Source of the DNA: Pseudaestuariivita atlantica | Lineage (GTDB): Bacteria; Pseudomonadota; Alphaproteobacteria; Rhodobacterales; Rhodobacteraceae | Assembly (NCBI RefSeq): GCF_001205715.1 | Contig: NZ_AQQZ01000003.1 | Span: forward strand, 434,001 to 498,000 | Direction of reading: 5' to 3' | Length of the DNA: 64,000 nt | Shown here: positions 35,582 to 44,209 of the stretch, piece by piece | How the letters are laid out: the number at the start of each line of letters is the position of its first letter | How positions within the stretch are numbered: position 1 is the stretch's first letter | The notes under the pieces: model-generated | Told to the model about the DNA's origin: nothing | Database searches by the model: none | The model's input: the letters and a program-made list of their open reading frames with translations, nothing else | Translations under genes and position numbers: made by a program

Positions 35582-37170
35582 CTGCCGACACCGACATCCT
35601 GATCGTCGGCGCGGGCACCGCCGGTTGCGTGCTGGCCAACCGCCTCAGCGCCGATGGCCGCACCCGCGTCACCCTGCTGGAAGCCGGGAAGGACGACCGC
35701 ACCTTCTGGGTGCCGATCCCGGTCGGTTACCTCTTCACCATGGGCAATCCGCGCACCGACTGGATGATGCGCACGGCGGAAGAGCCGGGGTTGGGCGGCC
35801 GCTCCCTCCCCTATCCGCGCGGCAAGGTGCTGGGCGGGTGTTCGTCGATCAACGGGATGCTGTACCTGCGCGGGCAGGCCGCCGATTACGACGGCTGGCG
35901 GCAGATGGGCAACGCTGGCTGGGGCTGGGACGACGTGCTGCCCTATTTCCTGCGCTCCGAAGACCACCACGCGGGTGGCGAGGGGCATGGGCAGGGCGGC
36001 GACTGGAAGGTCACGACGCAGCGTTTGCATTGGGATATCCTCGACGCCGTGGCCGAGGCAGCGGCCGAGATGGGCGTGCCGCCCACGCCCGACTTCAACA
36101 CCGGCGACAACGAAGGGTCGGGGTATTTCGAGGTCAACCAGCATCGCGGCACCCGCTGGTCGGCGGCACGCGGCTTCCTGCGGCCCGCCAAGGGGCGCGC
36201 GAACCTGCGCATCCGCACCGAATGCGAGGTGCGTCGGCTGACATGGGATGGCACCCGCGTAACCGGCGCGGTGGTGCGCGACCGGGGCGCGGAACGGACG
36301 ATCACGGCGCGGGAGGTCATCCTGTGCGCCGGGTCGATCAACTCGCCCAAGGCGCTGGAACTGTCTGGCGTTGGCAGCCCCGAGAGGTTGAAAGCATTGG
36401 GCATCGACCCGGTGATCGACCTGCCGGGCGTGGGGGAGAACCTGCAGGACCATTTGCAGATCCGCACCGTGTTCGAGGTGTCGAACGCCGTGACGCTGAA
36501 CCAGCTGGCCAATTCTTGGACCGGCAAGGCGCGGATGGCGCTGGAATACATGGTGCGCCGGTCGGGGCCGCTGGCGATGGCGCCCAGCCAGTTCGGCCTC
36601 TTCACCCGGTCGGATGCGTCGCGGGCGACGCCGAACGTGGAATATCACGTCCAGCCGCTGTCCTGCGACCGGCTGGGCGGGCCGCTGCACGACTTTCCCG
36701 GCATCACCGTGTCGGTCTGCAACCTGCGCCCCGAAAGCCGGGGCACCTGCCACATCACCACGACCGATCTGGACAGCCAGCCGGACATCCGGCTGAACTA
36801 CCTCTCCACCCCCGGCGACCGGCAGGTCGCGGTGGACTCGATCCGGCAGGCGCGGGCACTGATGGCGACCCGAGCCATGGCCCCCTACGCCCCGCGCGAA
36901 CGCCTGCCGGGGCCGGAAACCGACGATGCCGACCTCGCCGCCAAGGCGGGAGAGATCGCGACGACGATCTTCCACCCCGTCGGCACCTGCAAGATGGGGC
37001 ATGACCCGATGGCGGTCGTGGATGACCGCCTGCGCGTGCACAAGGCGCGGGGGCTGCGGGTCGTCGATGCCTCGATCATGCCGACGATCACCTCTGGCAA
37101 TACCGCCTCGCCTGTGGTGATGATCGCCGAGAAAGCCGCCGACATGATCGCCGAAGACCTGAAAGGATAG
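35578..37170 (+). CDS. GMC family FAD-dependent oxidoreductase (choline dehydrogenase-like)
   Basis: This 530-residue flavoenzyme starts MTADTDILIVGAGTAGCVLA, the ADP-binding motif, with PRGKVLGGCSSINGMLYLRG (GMC signature 1) near residue 80 and EVILCAGSINSPKALELSGV (signature 2) near residue 243. FHPVGTCKMGHDP and TSGNTASPVVMIAEKAA near the C-terminus hold the active-site His and the Asn. The substrate is an alcohol or sugar; choline itself is not implied. It lies between kdgK and a 2-keto-acid aldolase, which suggests a sugar-acid oxidation step. Confidence 0.85.
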   Translation: MTADTDILIVGAGTAGCVLANRLSADGRTRVTLLEAGKDDRTFWVPIPVGYLFTMGNPRTDWMMRTAEEPGLGGRSLPYPRGKVLGGCSSINGMLYLRGQAADYDGWRQMGNAGWGWDDVLPYFLRSEDHHAGGEGHGQGGDWKVTTQRLHWDILDAVAEAAAEMGVPPTPDFNTGDNEGSGYFEVNQHRGTRWSAARGFLRPAKGRANLRIRTECEVRRLTWDGTRVTGAVVRDRGAERTITAREVILCAGSINSPKALELSGVGSPERLKALGIDPVIDLPGVGENLQDHLQIRTVFEVSNAVTLNQLANSWTGKARMALEYMVRRSGPLAMAPSQFGLFTRSDASRATPNVEYHVQPLSCDRLGGPLHDFPGITVSVCNLRPESRGTCHITTTDLDSQPDIRLNYLSTPGDRQVAVDSIRQARALMATRAMAPYAPRERLPGPETDDADLAAKAGEIATTIFHPVGTCKMGHDPMAVVDDRLRVHKARGLRVVDASIMPTITSGNTASPVVMIAEKAADMIAEDLKG

Positions 37171-37173
37171 GCC

Positions 37174-37947
37174 ATGAAACTCGCCCGCAACGCCTTCAAG
37201 CACGCCCTCGCCGCCGGTGAGAAGACGGTGGGCATGTGGGCCTCGATCAACTCTCCCTTCGCCACCGCCGCCCATGCCTCGGCAGGCTATGACTGGACGG
37301 TGGTGGACATGGAGCACACGCCCGGCGGGCTGGACACCGTGGTGCAGCAGTTGACCGTGCTCGAGGCCGAAGGCGTGCCCGCGCTGGTGCGCGTGCCGTG
37401 GAACGACACGGTGATGATCAAGAGGGTGATGGATGCGGGCGCGCAGGGGATCGTCGTGCCCTACGTGCAGACGGTCGAGGAGGCGCGCGCCGCCGCCGCC
37501 GCGACGCGCTACCCGCCCAACGGCGTGCGCGGCTTCGGCGGCACGACGCGGGCCACCAAGTATGGCCGGGTGACCGATTACCTGCAGCGCTGCGAGGAGG
37601 AGTTCGTGCTGATCCTGCAGGTGGAAACGCAGGCGGCCATGGACCAGGCGGTGGAGATGGGCCGGATCGAGGGCGTGGACGGGATCTTCTTCGGCCCCGC
37701 CGACATCGCCGCCGATATCGGCCATCTCGGCAAGCCGATGGCGGACGAGACGTGGCAGGCGATCATGCCCGCCGCGCAAAAGCTGATGGATGCGGGCATC
37801 CCGGCGGGCACGCTGGTGACCAACCCCGACATGGCGATCGACCTTTACGGCAAGGGCTTCGGCTTCATCGCCTGCGCGATCGACAGCGGCCTGCTGGCCC
37901 GCGCGGCGGATACGTTGCTGGCGAAGGTCAGGGGTGGGTTGGGCTAA
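37174..37947 (+). CDS. HpcH/HpaI family aldolase
   Basis: This 257-residue TIM-barrel, divalent-metal class II aldolase starts MKLARNAFKHALAAGEKTVG. VVDMEHTPGG carries the catalytic His near residue 48, LVRVPWND the Arg near 71, LQVETQAAMDQ the metal-binding Glu near 150, and IFFGPADIAADIG the metal Asp near 176. Relatives cleave or form 2-keto-3-deoxy-aldonates or 4-hydroxy-2-ketoacids with pyruvate. The kdgK-GMC context supports a sugar-acid substrate. It starts four bases after the GMC stop. Confidence 0.87.
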   Translation: MKLARNAFKHALAAGEKTVGMWASINSPFATAAHASAGYDWTVVDMEHTPGGLDTVVQQLTVLEAEGVPALVRVPWNDTVMIKRVMDAGAQGIVVPYVQTVEEARAAAAATRYPPNGVRGFGGTTRATKYGRVTDYLQRCEEEFVLILQVETQAAMDQAVEMGRIEGVDGIFFGPADIAADIGHLGKPMADETWQAIMPAAQKLMDAGIPAGTLVTNPDMAIDLYGKGFGFIACAIDSGLLARAADTLLAKVRGGLG

Positions 37948-38008
37948 GGCACGACCGCCGGACACAGCGCCTTGCGGTTGGGCGGCAAGCGTCTTCGAAC
38001 ACGCTTGC

Positions 38009-38028
38009 AAGCGCCCGCGCGGGCGCTT
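38009..38028. terminator. Palindromic hairpin after the aldolase gene
   Basis: AAGCGCCCGCGCGGGCGCTT is a perfect 20-base palindrome about 60 bases after the aldolase stop. It would form a strong stem on either strand, but no T-run of useful length follows, so intrinsic termination is uncertain. Confidence 0.4.
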
Positions 38029-38113
38029 TGCAAAGCCCCCGTGTTAGCGGCTTTCCCTCCGCCGCGCCCACTAGTATATCCGCCCTGCACCCCCAGCAGA
38101 GGAACCCCTTGTC

Positions 38114-39310
38114 ATGTTCGCCGAAATCGAACCCCGCGCCGTAGACCCGATCATGGCCATGATGGCCGCCTTCCGCGCCGACCCGCGCGAGCTGAAGGTC
38201 GACCTGATCGTGGGCGTCTACAAGGACGATGCCGGCCGCGTGCCGGTCATGCGTGCCGTCAAGGGGGCCGAGGCGGTGACACTGAAGACCGAGGACACCA
38301 AGACCTATGTCGGGATCGCGGGTGATGCCGAGCTGAACGAGCGCACGCCCCGGATGCTGCTGGGTGACGGGCACCCGGCGCTGGCCGCGGGCCGCATCGG
38401 CGCGGTGCAGACGGTGGGTGGCTCGGGCGCGCTGCGCGTGGCCTGCGACCTGATCGCCTCCACGAAACCGGGCGCGACCATCTGGGTGTCGTCCCCCACA
38501 TGGGCCAACCACGTCCCCGTCGCCCGCGCGGCGGGACTGACGATCAGGGAATATCCCTATTTCCGCGCCTCGGATCGCGGGCTCGACTTCGACGGGATGC
38601 TGGCCTGCCTGACAAACGACGTGGCCCCCGGTGACGTGGTGCTGCTGCATGCCTGCTGCCACAACCCCACCGGCGTCGATCTGAAACCCGCGCAGTGGGA
38701 AGAGATCACGCAGGTGATCGCGGATCGCGGCCTCTTCCCCTTCGTCGATTGCGCCTACCAGGGCCTTGGCCACGGGCTGGAGGAAGACGTGGCGGGCCTG
38801 CGCCACCTTGCGGCGCATGTGCCCGAGATGCTGATCGCCTCGTCCTATTCCAAGAACTTCGGCATCTACCGCGAACGCACCGGCGGGCTGACCGTGTTGG
38901 CGGAAACTCCCGACCAGCTCAAACCCGTCATGGCGCAGCTGAACGCGACGATCCGGGCCAATTACTCGATGCCGCCCAACCACGGCGCGCGAATCGTGGC
39001 CGAGGTCTTTGCCGACGACGCGCTGCACGCCGACTGGGAGGCCGAACTGACCGAGGTGCGCGAGCGCATCGCCCAGATGCGGCGCGAATTGCGCGCCAAG
39101 CTGGAAGAGCGGCAGGTGACGGCGGACCTGTCCTTTGTCACCGACCAGGTGGGCATGTTCTCGTACACCGGGTTCACGCCCGAACAGGTGCAGATGGTGC
39201 GCGAGGAATACGGGATCTACATGGCCTCGGACGGGCGCATCAACGTGGCTGCGCTCTGCTCGACCAATATCGATCACGTGGCCGATGGGTTCGCCGCCGC
39301 ACTCCGCTGA
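38114..39310 (+). CDS. Aromatic/aspartate aminotransferase (class I)
   Basis: The 398-residue fold-type I PLP enzyme starts MFAEIEPRAVDPIMAMMAAF. HACCHNPTGVD near residue 180 is the Asn/Pro PLP-binding motif, and SSYSKNFGIYRERTG near 246 has the PLP lysine. This is the tyrB/aspC-type form, transferring amino groups between aromatic or acidic amino acids and 2-oxo acids. Its last 26 bases overlap the start of the formylglycine-generating enzyme gene in another frame, a coupling likely to matter for expression of that gene. Confidence 0.9.
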   Translation: MFAEIEPRAVDPIMAMMAAFRADPRELKVDLIVGVYKDDAGRVPVMRAVKGAEAVTLKTEDTKTYVGIAGDAELNERTPRMLLGDGHPALAAGRIGAVQTVGGSGALRVACDLIASTKPGATIWVSSPTWANHVPVARAAGLTIREYPYFRASDRGLDFDGMLACLTNDVAPGDVVLLHACCHNPTGVDLKPAQWEEITQVIADRGLFPFVDCAYQGLGHGLEEDVAGLRHLAAHVPEMLIASSYSKNFGIYRERTGGLTVLAETPDQLKPVMAQLNATIRANYSMPPNHGARIVAEVFADDALHADWEAELTEVRERIAQMRRELRAKLEERQVTADLSFVTDQVGMFSYTGFTPEQVQMVREEYGIYMASDGRINVAALCSTNIDHVADGFAAALR

Positions 39311-40229
39311 GGCGGGCTGCTGCGCGCCCGCGCGCGACGGTGGCGCGCGCCCCGGTGCCACGCCGGTGGCGGAGGCGGGCTCCTATCCCGACGCCATCGT
39401 CGACATCCCCGGAGGTGCGGGCCTGATCGGCACCTCCGCGCCCCACCTGCATGAAGACGGCGAAGGCCCGCTGCGCAAGACGCGGATCAGGCCCTTCCGC
39501 ATGGGCGCGACGGTCGTGACCAACGCGGCCTTCGCGCGGTTCGTGGCCGCGACGGGGTTCGTCACCGAAACCGAGCGCTGGGGCTGGTCCTTCGTCTTCC
39601 ACGCCGACGTGCCCCCCGGCACCGGCCCGACCGATGCGGTGCCCGAAGCGCCGTGGTGGCGGCGGGTCGATGGGGCCTGCTGGTCGGCCCCGAACGGGCC
39701 GGGCACCGAAGACGCCTGCCACCCCGACCACCCCGTCACGCAGCTCAGCTGGGAAGACGCCCGCGCCTATGCCGCGTGGGTCGGAGGCCGCCTCCCGTCA
39801 GAGGCGGAATGGGAACACGCCGCGCGCGGCGGGCTGGGAGACGTGCGGTTCCCGTGGGGCGGGGACGAGCCGCGCGATGACGGCCCCTTCCCCTGCAACA
39901 TCTGGCAGGGCACCTTCCCCGACCGCAACACCGCCGCCGACGGCTATGCCACCACCGCCCCGGCAAGCGCCTTTGCCCCGAACGGGTATGGCCTCTACCA
40001 GATGTGCGGCAATGTCTGGGAATGGACGGCGGATGCGTGGCGGGTCAAATCGCTCAAGAAAGCGGCCCGCGCCCGCGCCGCCGCGATGCGCGGCTACAAG
40101 GTGTCGAAGGGCGGGTCGTACCTGTGCCACGCGTCCTATTGCTATCGCTACCGGATCGCCGCGCGGTCGGGCAACAGCCCCGACAGCGCCACGCCGCATC
40201 ACGGGCTGCGCGTTGTCTGGGACGTCTGA
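39285..40229 (+). CDS. Formylglycine-generating enzyme family protein (sulfatase-modifying factor)
   Basis: This 314-residue protein starts MGSPPHSAEAGCCAPARDGG, with a Cys-Cys pair close to the N-terminus. The C-terminal core carries the complete FGE active site: SYLCHASYCYRYRIAARSGN with Cys281 and Cys286, the pair that binds copper and oxidises a sulfatase cysteine to formylglycine. NGYGLYQMCGNVWEWTADAW and LPSEAEWEHAARGG are family motifs. It overlaps the aminotransferase by 26 bases. No sulfatase is within the window, so its client is elsewhere. Confidence 0.9.
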   Translation: MGSPPHSAEAGCCAPARDGGARPGATPVAEAGSYPDAIVDIPGGAGLIGTSAPHLHEDGEGPLRKTRIRPFRMGATVVTNAAFARFVAATGFVTETERWGWSFVFHADVPPGTGPTDAVPEAPWWRRVDGACWSAPNGPGTEDACHPDHPVTQLSWEDARAYAAWVGGRLPSEAEWEHAARGGLGDVRFPWGGDEPRDDGPFPCNIWQGTFPDRNTAADGYATTAPASAFAPNGYGLYQMCGNVWEWTADAWRVKSLKKAARARAAAMRGYKVSKGGSYLCHASYCYRYRIAARSGNSPDSATPHHGLRVVWDV

Positions 40230-40352
40230 ACCGGGCGCGGGACTTGCACTTTTCACGCATTTCGTGGATTGACGCGCCGCGCTGCCGGGAGAACGATGCA
40301 CCCACACCACCCGGCTTCCGCCCTCGATTGCGTTCACCGCAAGGGATTGCCC

Positions 40353-40811
40353 ATGGCCCAGCCTCTCACCCGACCCGGCGCCGCCGCCTTCGACAGGATG
40401 GACGGCAACATCACCTACCTCCTGACCACGATCGCCAAGCAGATCGAGAACGAGATCCCCGACCTGTTGCAGGGCACCGACCTGAACACCACGGGGTATC
40501 GCATCCTCAAATCGGTGCAGGCCTATGACGATCTGTCAATCTCGGACCTCGGGCGGATCATGCAGATCGACCGCGCGCAGATCAGCCGTGCGGCGGTGGC
40601 ACTGGCCGGACAGGGATACGTGTCGTTCCACGACCATCCCGGCAACAAGCGCAAGAAGATGGTGTCGCTGACGCCGCGCGGGGTGGAGGTGCTGGCACTG
40701 GTCGCGCCCCGGTTCGACGCCCGCCGCGCCCGGATCGAGGCGGCGCTTGGCCCGCGCCTTGGCGACACGCTCGCCGCGCTGCACATCGTGCGCGACGCGC
40801 TGCCGCGCTGA
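40353..40811 (+). CDS. MarR family transcriptional regulator
   Basis: The 152-residue protein beginning MAQPLTRPGAAAFDRMDGNI has a MarR winged helix in the middle: LNTTGYRILKSVQAYDDLSI, then DLGRIMQIDRAQISRAAVAL as the recognition helix region and GNKRKKMVSLTPRG as the wing. It should be a dimeric DNA-binding regulator of about 17 kDa. An ATG at 40296 would add 19 unconserved residues. Adjacent, convergent 2-oxoacid dehydrogenase E1 gene is a possible target, but no operator was found. Confidence 0.88.
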   Translation: MAQPLTRPGAAAFDRMDGNITYLLTTIAKQIENEIPDLLQGTDLNTTGYRILKSVQAYDDLSISDLGRIMQIDRAQISRAAVALAGQGYVSFHDHPGNKRKKMVSLTPRGVEVLALVAPRFDARRARIEAALGPRLGDTLAALHIVRDALPR

Positions 40812-40816
40812 TCCCG

Positions 40817-42994
40817 TCAGCCCAGCAACCGCCGCGCCGCCGCAACGATGCTGTCGGCCGAGGGCATGGTCGCGGCATAGGCCGGGCCGGTGGCGATAAA
40901 ACTGTCCTCGGCCACCTCCCGCGCGATGCGGCGAAGGCCCGCTTCAGCCGCCCATGTCATCAGCCCCTCGGACACGTTGCCCGACCGGCGGCATTCATCC
41001 ACGAACAGGACCGCGCCGCAGCCCGCGACCGCCGCGCCCAGCGCATCGAGCGGCAATGGTGCGAGCCAGCGCAGGTCGATCACCCGCACGCCCGTGCCGC
41101 CCGCCTCCAGCACGCGGGCGGCCTGTTGCGACAGGCGGTGGCCGTTGCCGTAGCTGACGATGGCAAGGTCGGTGCCCTGCCCGGTCTGCCCGATCTCGCC
41201 CACCGCGATGCGGTGATCGGGGCCGGGATAGGTCTCCATCCACGCGCCGTCGCCGGGCGTCAGGTCACGTTCGGCATAAAGCGCGATGGGCTCCAGCATC
41301 ACGACCACGCGGTTCTCCTCGCGCGCCAGCCGCAGCGCCTCCCGCAGCACGCCCACCGCGTCGCGGCCCCGCGACGGACAGGCGAGGATCACGCCCGGCA
41401 GGTCGCGCAGGACGGCAAGCGAGTTGTCGTTGTGGAAATGCCCGCCGAACCCCTTCTGGTACCCCAGCCCGGCGATGCGCAGCACCATCGGGTTGGTGAA
41501 CTGGCCCTTGCTGAAGAAGGGCAGCGTCGCCGCCTCCCCGCGCAGCTGGTCCTCGGCATTGTGCAGATAGGCGAGGAACTGGATTTCCGGCACCGGCACG
41601 AAGCCGTTATGCGCCAGCCCGATGGCCAGCCCGAGGATCGAGGTCTCGTCCAGCAGCGTGTCCATCACCCGGTCGCGCCCGAACCGGCCCTGAAGGCCCC
41701 GCGTCACACCATAGACGCCGCCCTTGGTGCCCACGTCCTCGCCCATCACGATGACCTCGGGGTGGGTCAGCATCGCATCCGTCAGGGTCCAGTTGATGAG
41801 GCGGCTCATCACCTGCGGCGTGTCCATGGCGCGCAGATCGCTGCCAAAAGCGGCCTCGCGCCGCGCAGCATCCGGCCCGTTGCGGCGGGCGCAGGCACGT
41901 TTCGGGGGGATGATCGTTTCCATCACGCCGGCCGCGTCGGCCAGCCGGGGGCGCGGGCCGATCTCGGCCGCCAATGCCTGCACCTCGGCCTCGCGGGCGA
42001 GGTAGGCGGCGCGCGCCTCCGCCACCGGCAACGCCCCGGCCTTGTCGAGCAACCTGACCGAGTGCAACAGCGGGTCCTGCGCCTCTTCCGCCTCCACCGT
42101 CGCGCGGGGCAGGTAGGCGGTGGCGACATCGGCGCCGGCATGGCCATAGAGCCGCACGGTGCGCAGGTGCAGGATCGCCGGTTTACGCGTCCGCCGGACC
42201 CGCGCCGCGAGGTCGCGCGCGGCGGCGTGCGCGGCGTAAAGGTCCAGCCCGTCCGCCGCGACGTAATCCAGCCCCGGCCGCGATTGCAGCGTCGCCGCCA
42301 CCCAGCCACGGGGCGAGCGGGTGGAAATCCCGATCCCGTTGTCTTCGCAGACGAACATCAGCGGCAAGGGCGCGTTCTGCACGGCAGCCCAGCCGGCGGT
42401 GTTGAGCGCGGCCTGCGCGCTGGCATGGTTGACCGAAGCATCGCCGAACGAGCAGACCACGATCCCGTCCCCGGCCAGCGCCCGGTGTTCGGGCGGGTGC
42501 CGCCGTGCCAGCCCGAGGCTGTAGGCCGCGCCGACCGCCTTGGGCAGGTGCGACGCGATGGTCGAGGTCTGGGGCGGGATCATCAGCTTGCGCGAGCCCA
42601 GCACCTTGTGCCGCCCACCGCTGATCGGGTCCTCGGCAAGGCAGGCGAAACTCGCCAGCATGTCGCGCGTGCCGTCCTCCCCCAGCTGCGCGGCGCGGGC
42701 CAGCTGGAAGGCGGCGTCGCGGTAATGCAGGAAGGCGATGTCATCGGGCCTCAGCGCCCATGCCACGGCGGCCATGCCTTCGTGCCCCGACGATCCGATG
42801 GTATAAAACCCCTCTCCCCGCGCCTGCATCGCCCGGCTCTCGCGGTCGAGCGCGCGGGCGGTCAGCTGCGCGCGGAAAAGCGTGCGCGCGTCCTCCGGCG
42901 ACAGGCCCGGCGCGGGATCGGCGCCTGCGGGCAGGTCGCCCGCGGCGGTGCGGTCCAGGAAATTCCGGTGCACGATCTCGACCCGGTCCGACAT
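40817..42994 (-). CDS. 2-oxoacid dehydrogenase E1, alpha and beta subunits fused
   Basis: The 725-residue protein joins an E1 alpha-type half (residues 1 to about 345) to an E1 beta-type half (about 400 to 725). The first half has the thiamine diphosphate motif ALAGDGIVVCSFGDASVNHA and ending NAPLPLMFVCEDNGIGI; the second half has VIVMGEDVGTKGGVYGVTRG and DETSILGLAIGLAHNG. Fused E1 proteins of this kind act on branched-chain or related 2-oxo acids. No E2 or E3 gene adjoins it. A winged-helix regulator is divergent at its 5' end. Confidence 0.85.
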   Translation of the reverse strand: MSDRVEIVHRNFLDRTAAGDLPAGADPAPGLSPEDARTLFRAQLTARALDRESRAMQARGEGFYTIGSSGHEGMAAVAWALRPDDIAFLHYRDAAFQLARAAQLGEDGTRDMLASFACLAEDPISGGRHKVLGSRKLMIPPQTSTIASHLPKAVGAAYSLGLARRHPPEHRALAGDGIVVCSFGDASVNHASAQAALNTAGWAAVQNAPLPLMFVCEDNGIGISTRSPRGWVAATLQSRPGLDYVAADGLDLYAAHAAARDLAARVRRTRKPAILHLRTVRLYGHAGADVATAYLPRATVEAEEAQDPLLHSVRLLDKAGALPVAEARAAYLAREAEVQALAAEIGPRPRLADAAGVMETIIPPKRACARRNGPDAARREAAFGSDLRAMDTPQVMSRLINWTLTDAMLTHPEVIVMGEDVGTKGGVYGVTRGLQGRFGRDRVMDTLLDETSILGLAIGLAHNGFVPVPEIQFLAYLHNAEDQLRGEAATLPFFSKGQFTNPMVLRIAGLGYQKGFGGHFHNDNSLAVLRDLPGVILACPSRGRDAVGVLREALRLAREENRVVVMLEPIALYAERDLTPGDGAWMETYPGPDHRIAVGEIGQTGQGTDLAIVSYGNGHRLSQQAARVLEAGGTGVRVIDLRWLAPLPLDALGAAVAGCGAVLFVDECRRSGNVSEGLMTWAAEAGLRRIAREVAEDSFIATGPAYAATMPSADSIVAAARRLLG

Positions 42995-43131
42995 GTGCTC
43001 TCCCCTCGTCTGTCGCGACCCTACCAGCGCCGTGGCCCGCCGCAAGACGGCGCGGCACTGCCACCGCTATGCAGGTGACACGGAAGCGAAATGCCCGCAT
43101 GATGCCAGCGTTTCGCAAACAGGATCCGCGC

Positions 43132-43647
43132 ATGTCCAACCCGACCCCACGCCGCATCGTCTCGTCCCGCCACCTCGCCGATGGCGAAGGGTGGGAGGCC
43201 TCGGAATTCGAGTTCGGGCTGATCGTCGCGTCGAACGCCTTCCAGCGCTGGATGGTGAAATGCATGACGGCGGCGGGCCACAGCGACCTGACCCCGCTGG
43301 ACATCCTCGTGCTGCATAACGTGAACCACCGCGGGCGCGACAAAAGGCTGAGCGATATCTGCTTCATCCTGAATGTCGAGGACACGCATACGGTGAACTA
43401 CGCGCTGCGCAAACTGCTCAAGGCCGGGCTGCTGACGTCGGAAAAGCGCGGGAAAGAGGTGTTCTATGCCACCTCCCCCACCGGTGCCGAGTTGTGCGAG
43501 ACCTACCGCGCGGTGCGCAAGCAATGCCTGCTGGAGGGCCTGTCGCGGATGGATCTGAGCGGCGAGAACCTGCGAGAGATCGCCGCGAATTTACGAGCGT
43601 TATCAGGTCAGTACGACCAGGCAAGCCGCGCCGCCGCCAGCCTGTGA
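43132..43647 (+). CDS. Winged-helix MarR-type regulator
   Basis: This 171-residue frame starts MSNPTPRRIVSSRHLADGEG; ATGs at 43099 and 43102 are also in frame, so the start is uncertain. The winged helix spans residues about 50-125: DLTPLDILVLHNVNHRG, DICFILNVEDTHTVNYALRK as the recognition region, and GLLTSEKRGKEVFYATSPTG as the wing. This subfamily of MarR-like proteins is common in roseobacters. It is divergent from the fused E1 gene (137-base gap), which makes that gene a likely target. Confidence 0.82.
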   Translation: MSNPTPRRIVSSRHLADGEGWEASEFEFGLIVASNAFQRWMVKCMTAAGHSDLTPLDILVLHNVNHRGRDKRLSDICFILNVEDTHTVNYALRKLLKAGLLTSEKRGKEVFYATSPTGAELCETYRAVRKQCLLEGLSRMDLSGENLREIAANLRALSGQYDQASRAAASL

Positions 43648-43842
43648 CCCAGGCAATACCGACCCGGATGCGTGGCATTCGATGCGAATTGATCGCGAAT
43701 TGGAAACACAGCTTCTCCGCTCCGAAGCGGCCGGATTTCTTGATTCGTGGCAGCAATCGGGCGATTGTGTGACCGGGTATCGCGCCCATGGCTGTCGTCA
43801 TGTCCGCGCGAGGGGTTTCCATTTTTGCCGGGGGGCAAAACG

Positions 43843-44202
43843 ATGAAGAAACTTATGATCGCCGCGGCGGCCCTGGCGCTGTCCGCATCTGCCGGGATCG
43901 CGGGTGGCCACGGCCAATCGAAAAGCGGCTGGAACTCCTATGGCGCAGTTGCGGCACCTGCCGGCGTGCGCGTTCAGATCATCTGCTGGCGCGGCCCGCT
44001 CAAGAAGGTCTGGGTCGACAAGCCCAAGGACATGTTCATCAACTCGCTGGTCGATGCGGGCCTTGACCGGACCACGGCCACGGGCGTGGCGTTCCAGGTG
44101 TGCCGCAACCCGGCCCTTGTGAACAACCCGGCGGGCCTGAAGGCGGAAACCATGCGCCTGATCCAGCAGCACCGTTCGCCGCAGGTCATCTACAAGTGGT
44201 AA
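43843..44202 (+). CDS. Exported small protein, 119 aa, unknown function
   Basis: MKKLMIAAAALALSASAGIA is a clear signal peptide. The mature protein (GGHGQSKSGWNSYGAVAAPA) has two cysteines, IICWRGPLKKVWVDKPKDMF and VAFQVCRNPALVNNPAG, which could form one disulfide. The second half is helical and basic, suggesting a periplasmic binding or structural role. I do not recognise the family. A GC-rich ribosome site (GGGGGG) lies about seven bases before the ATG at 43843. Confidence 0.7.
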   Translation: MKKLMIAAAALALSASAGIAGGHGQSKSGWNSYGAVAAPAGVRVQIICWRGPLKKVWVDKPKDMFINSLVDAGLDRTTATGVAFQVCRNPALVNNPAGLKAETMRLIQQHRSPQVIYKW

Positions 44203-44209
44203 TCGCCCG

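Noticed and set aside
35170-38010. A 946-codon open frame on the minus strand
   Set aside because: It is antisense to the kdgK, GMC and aldolase genes, and its composition is that of a shadow frame without recognisable domains.
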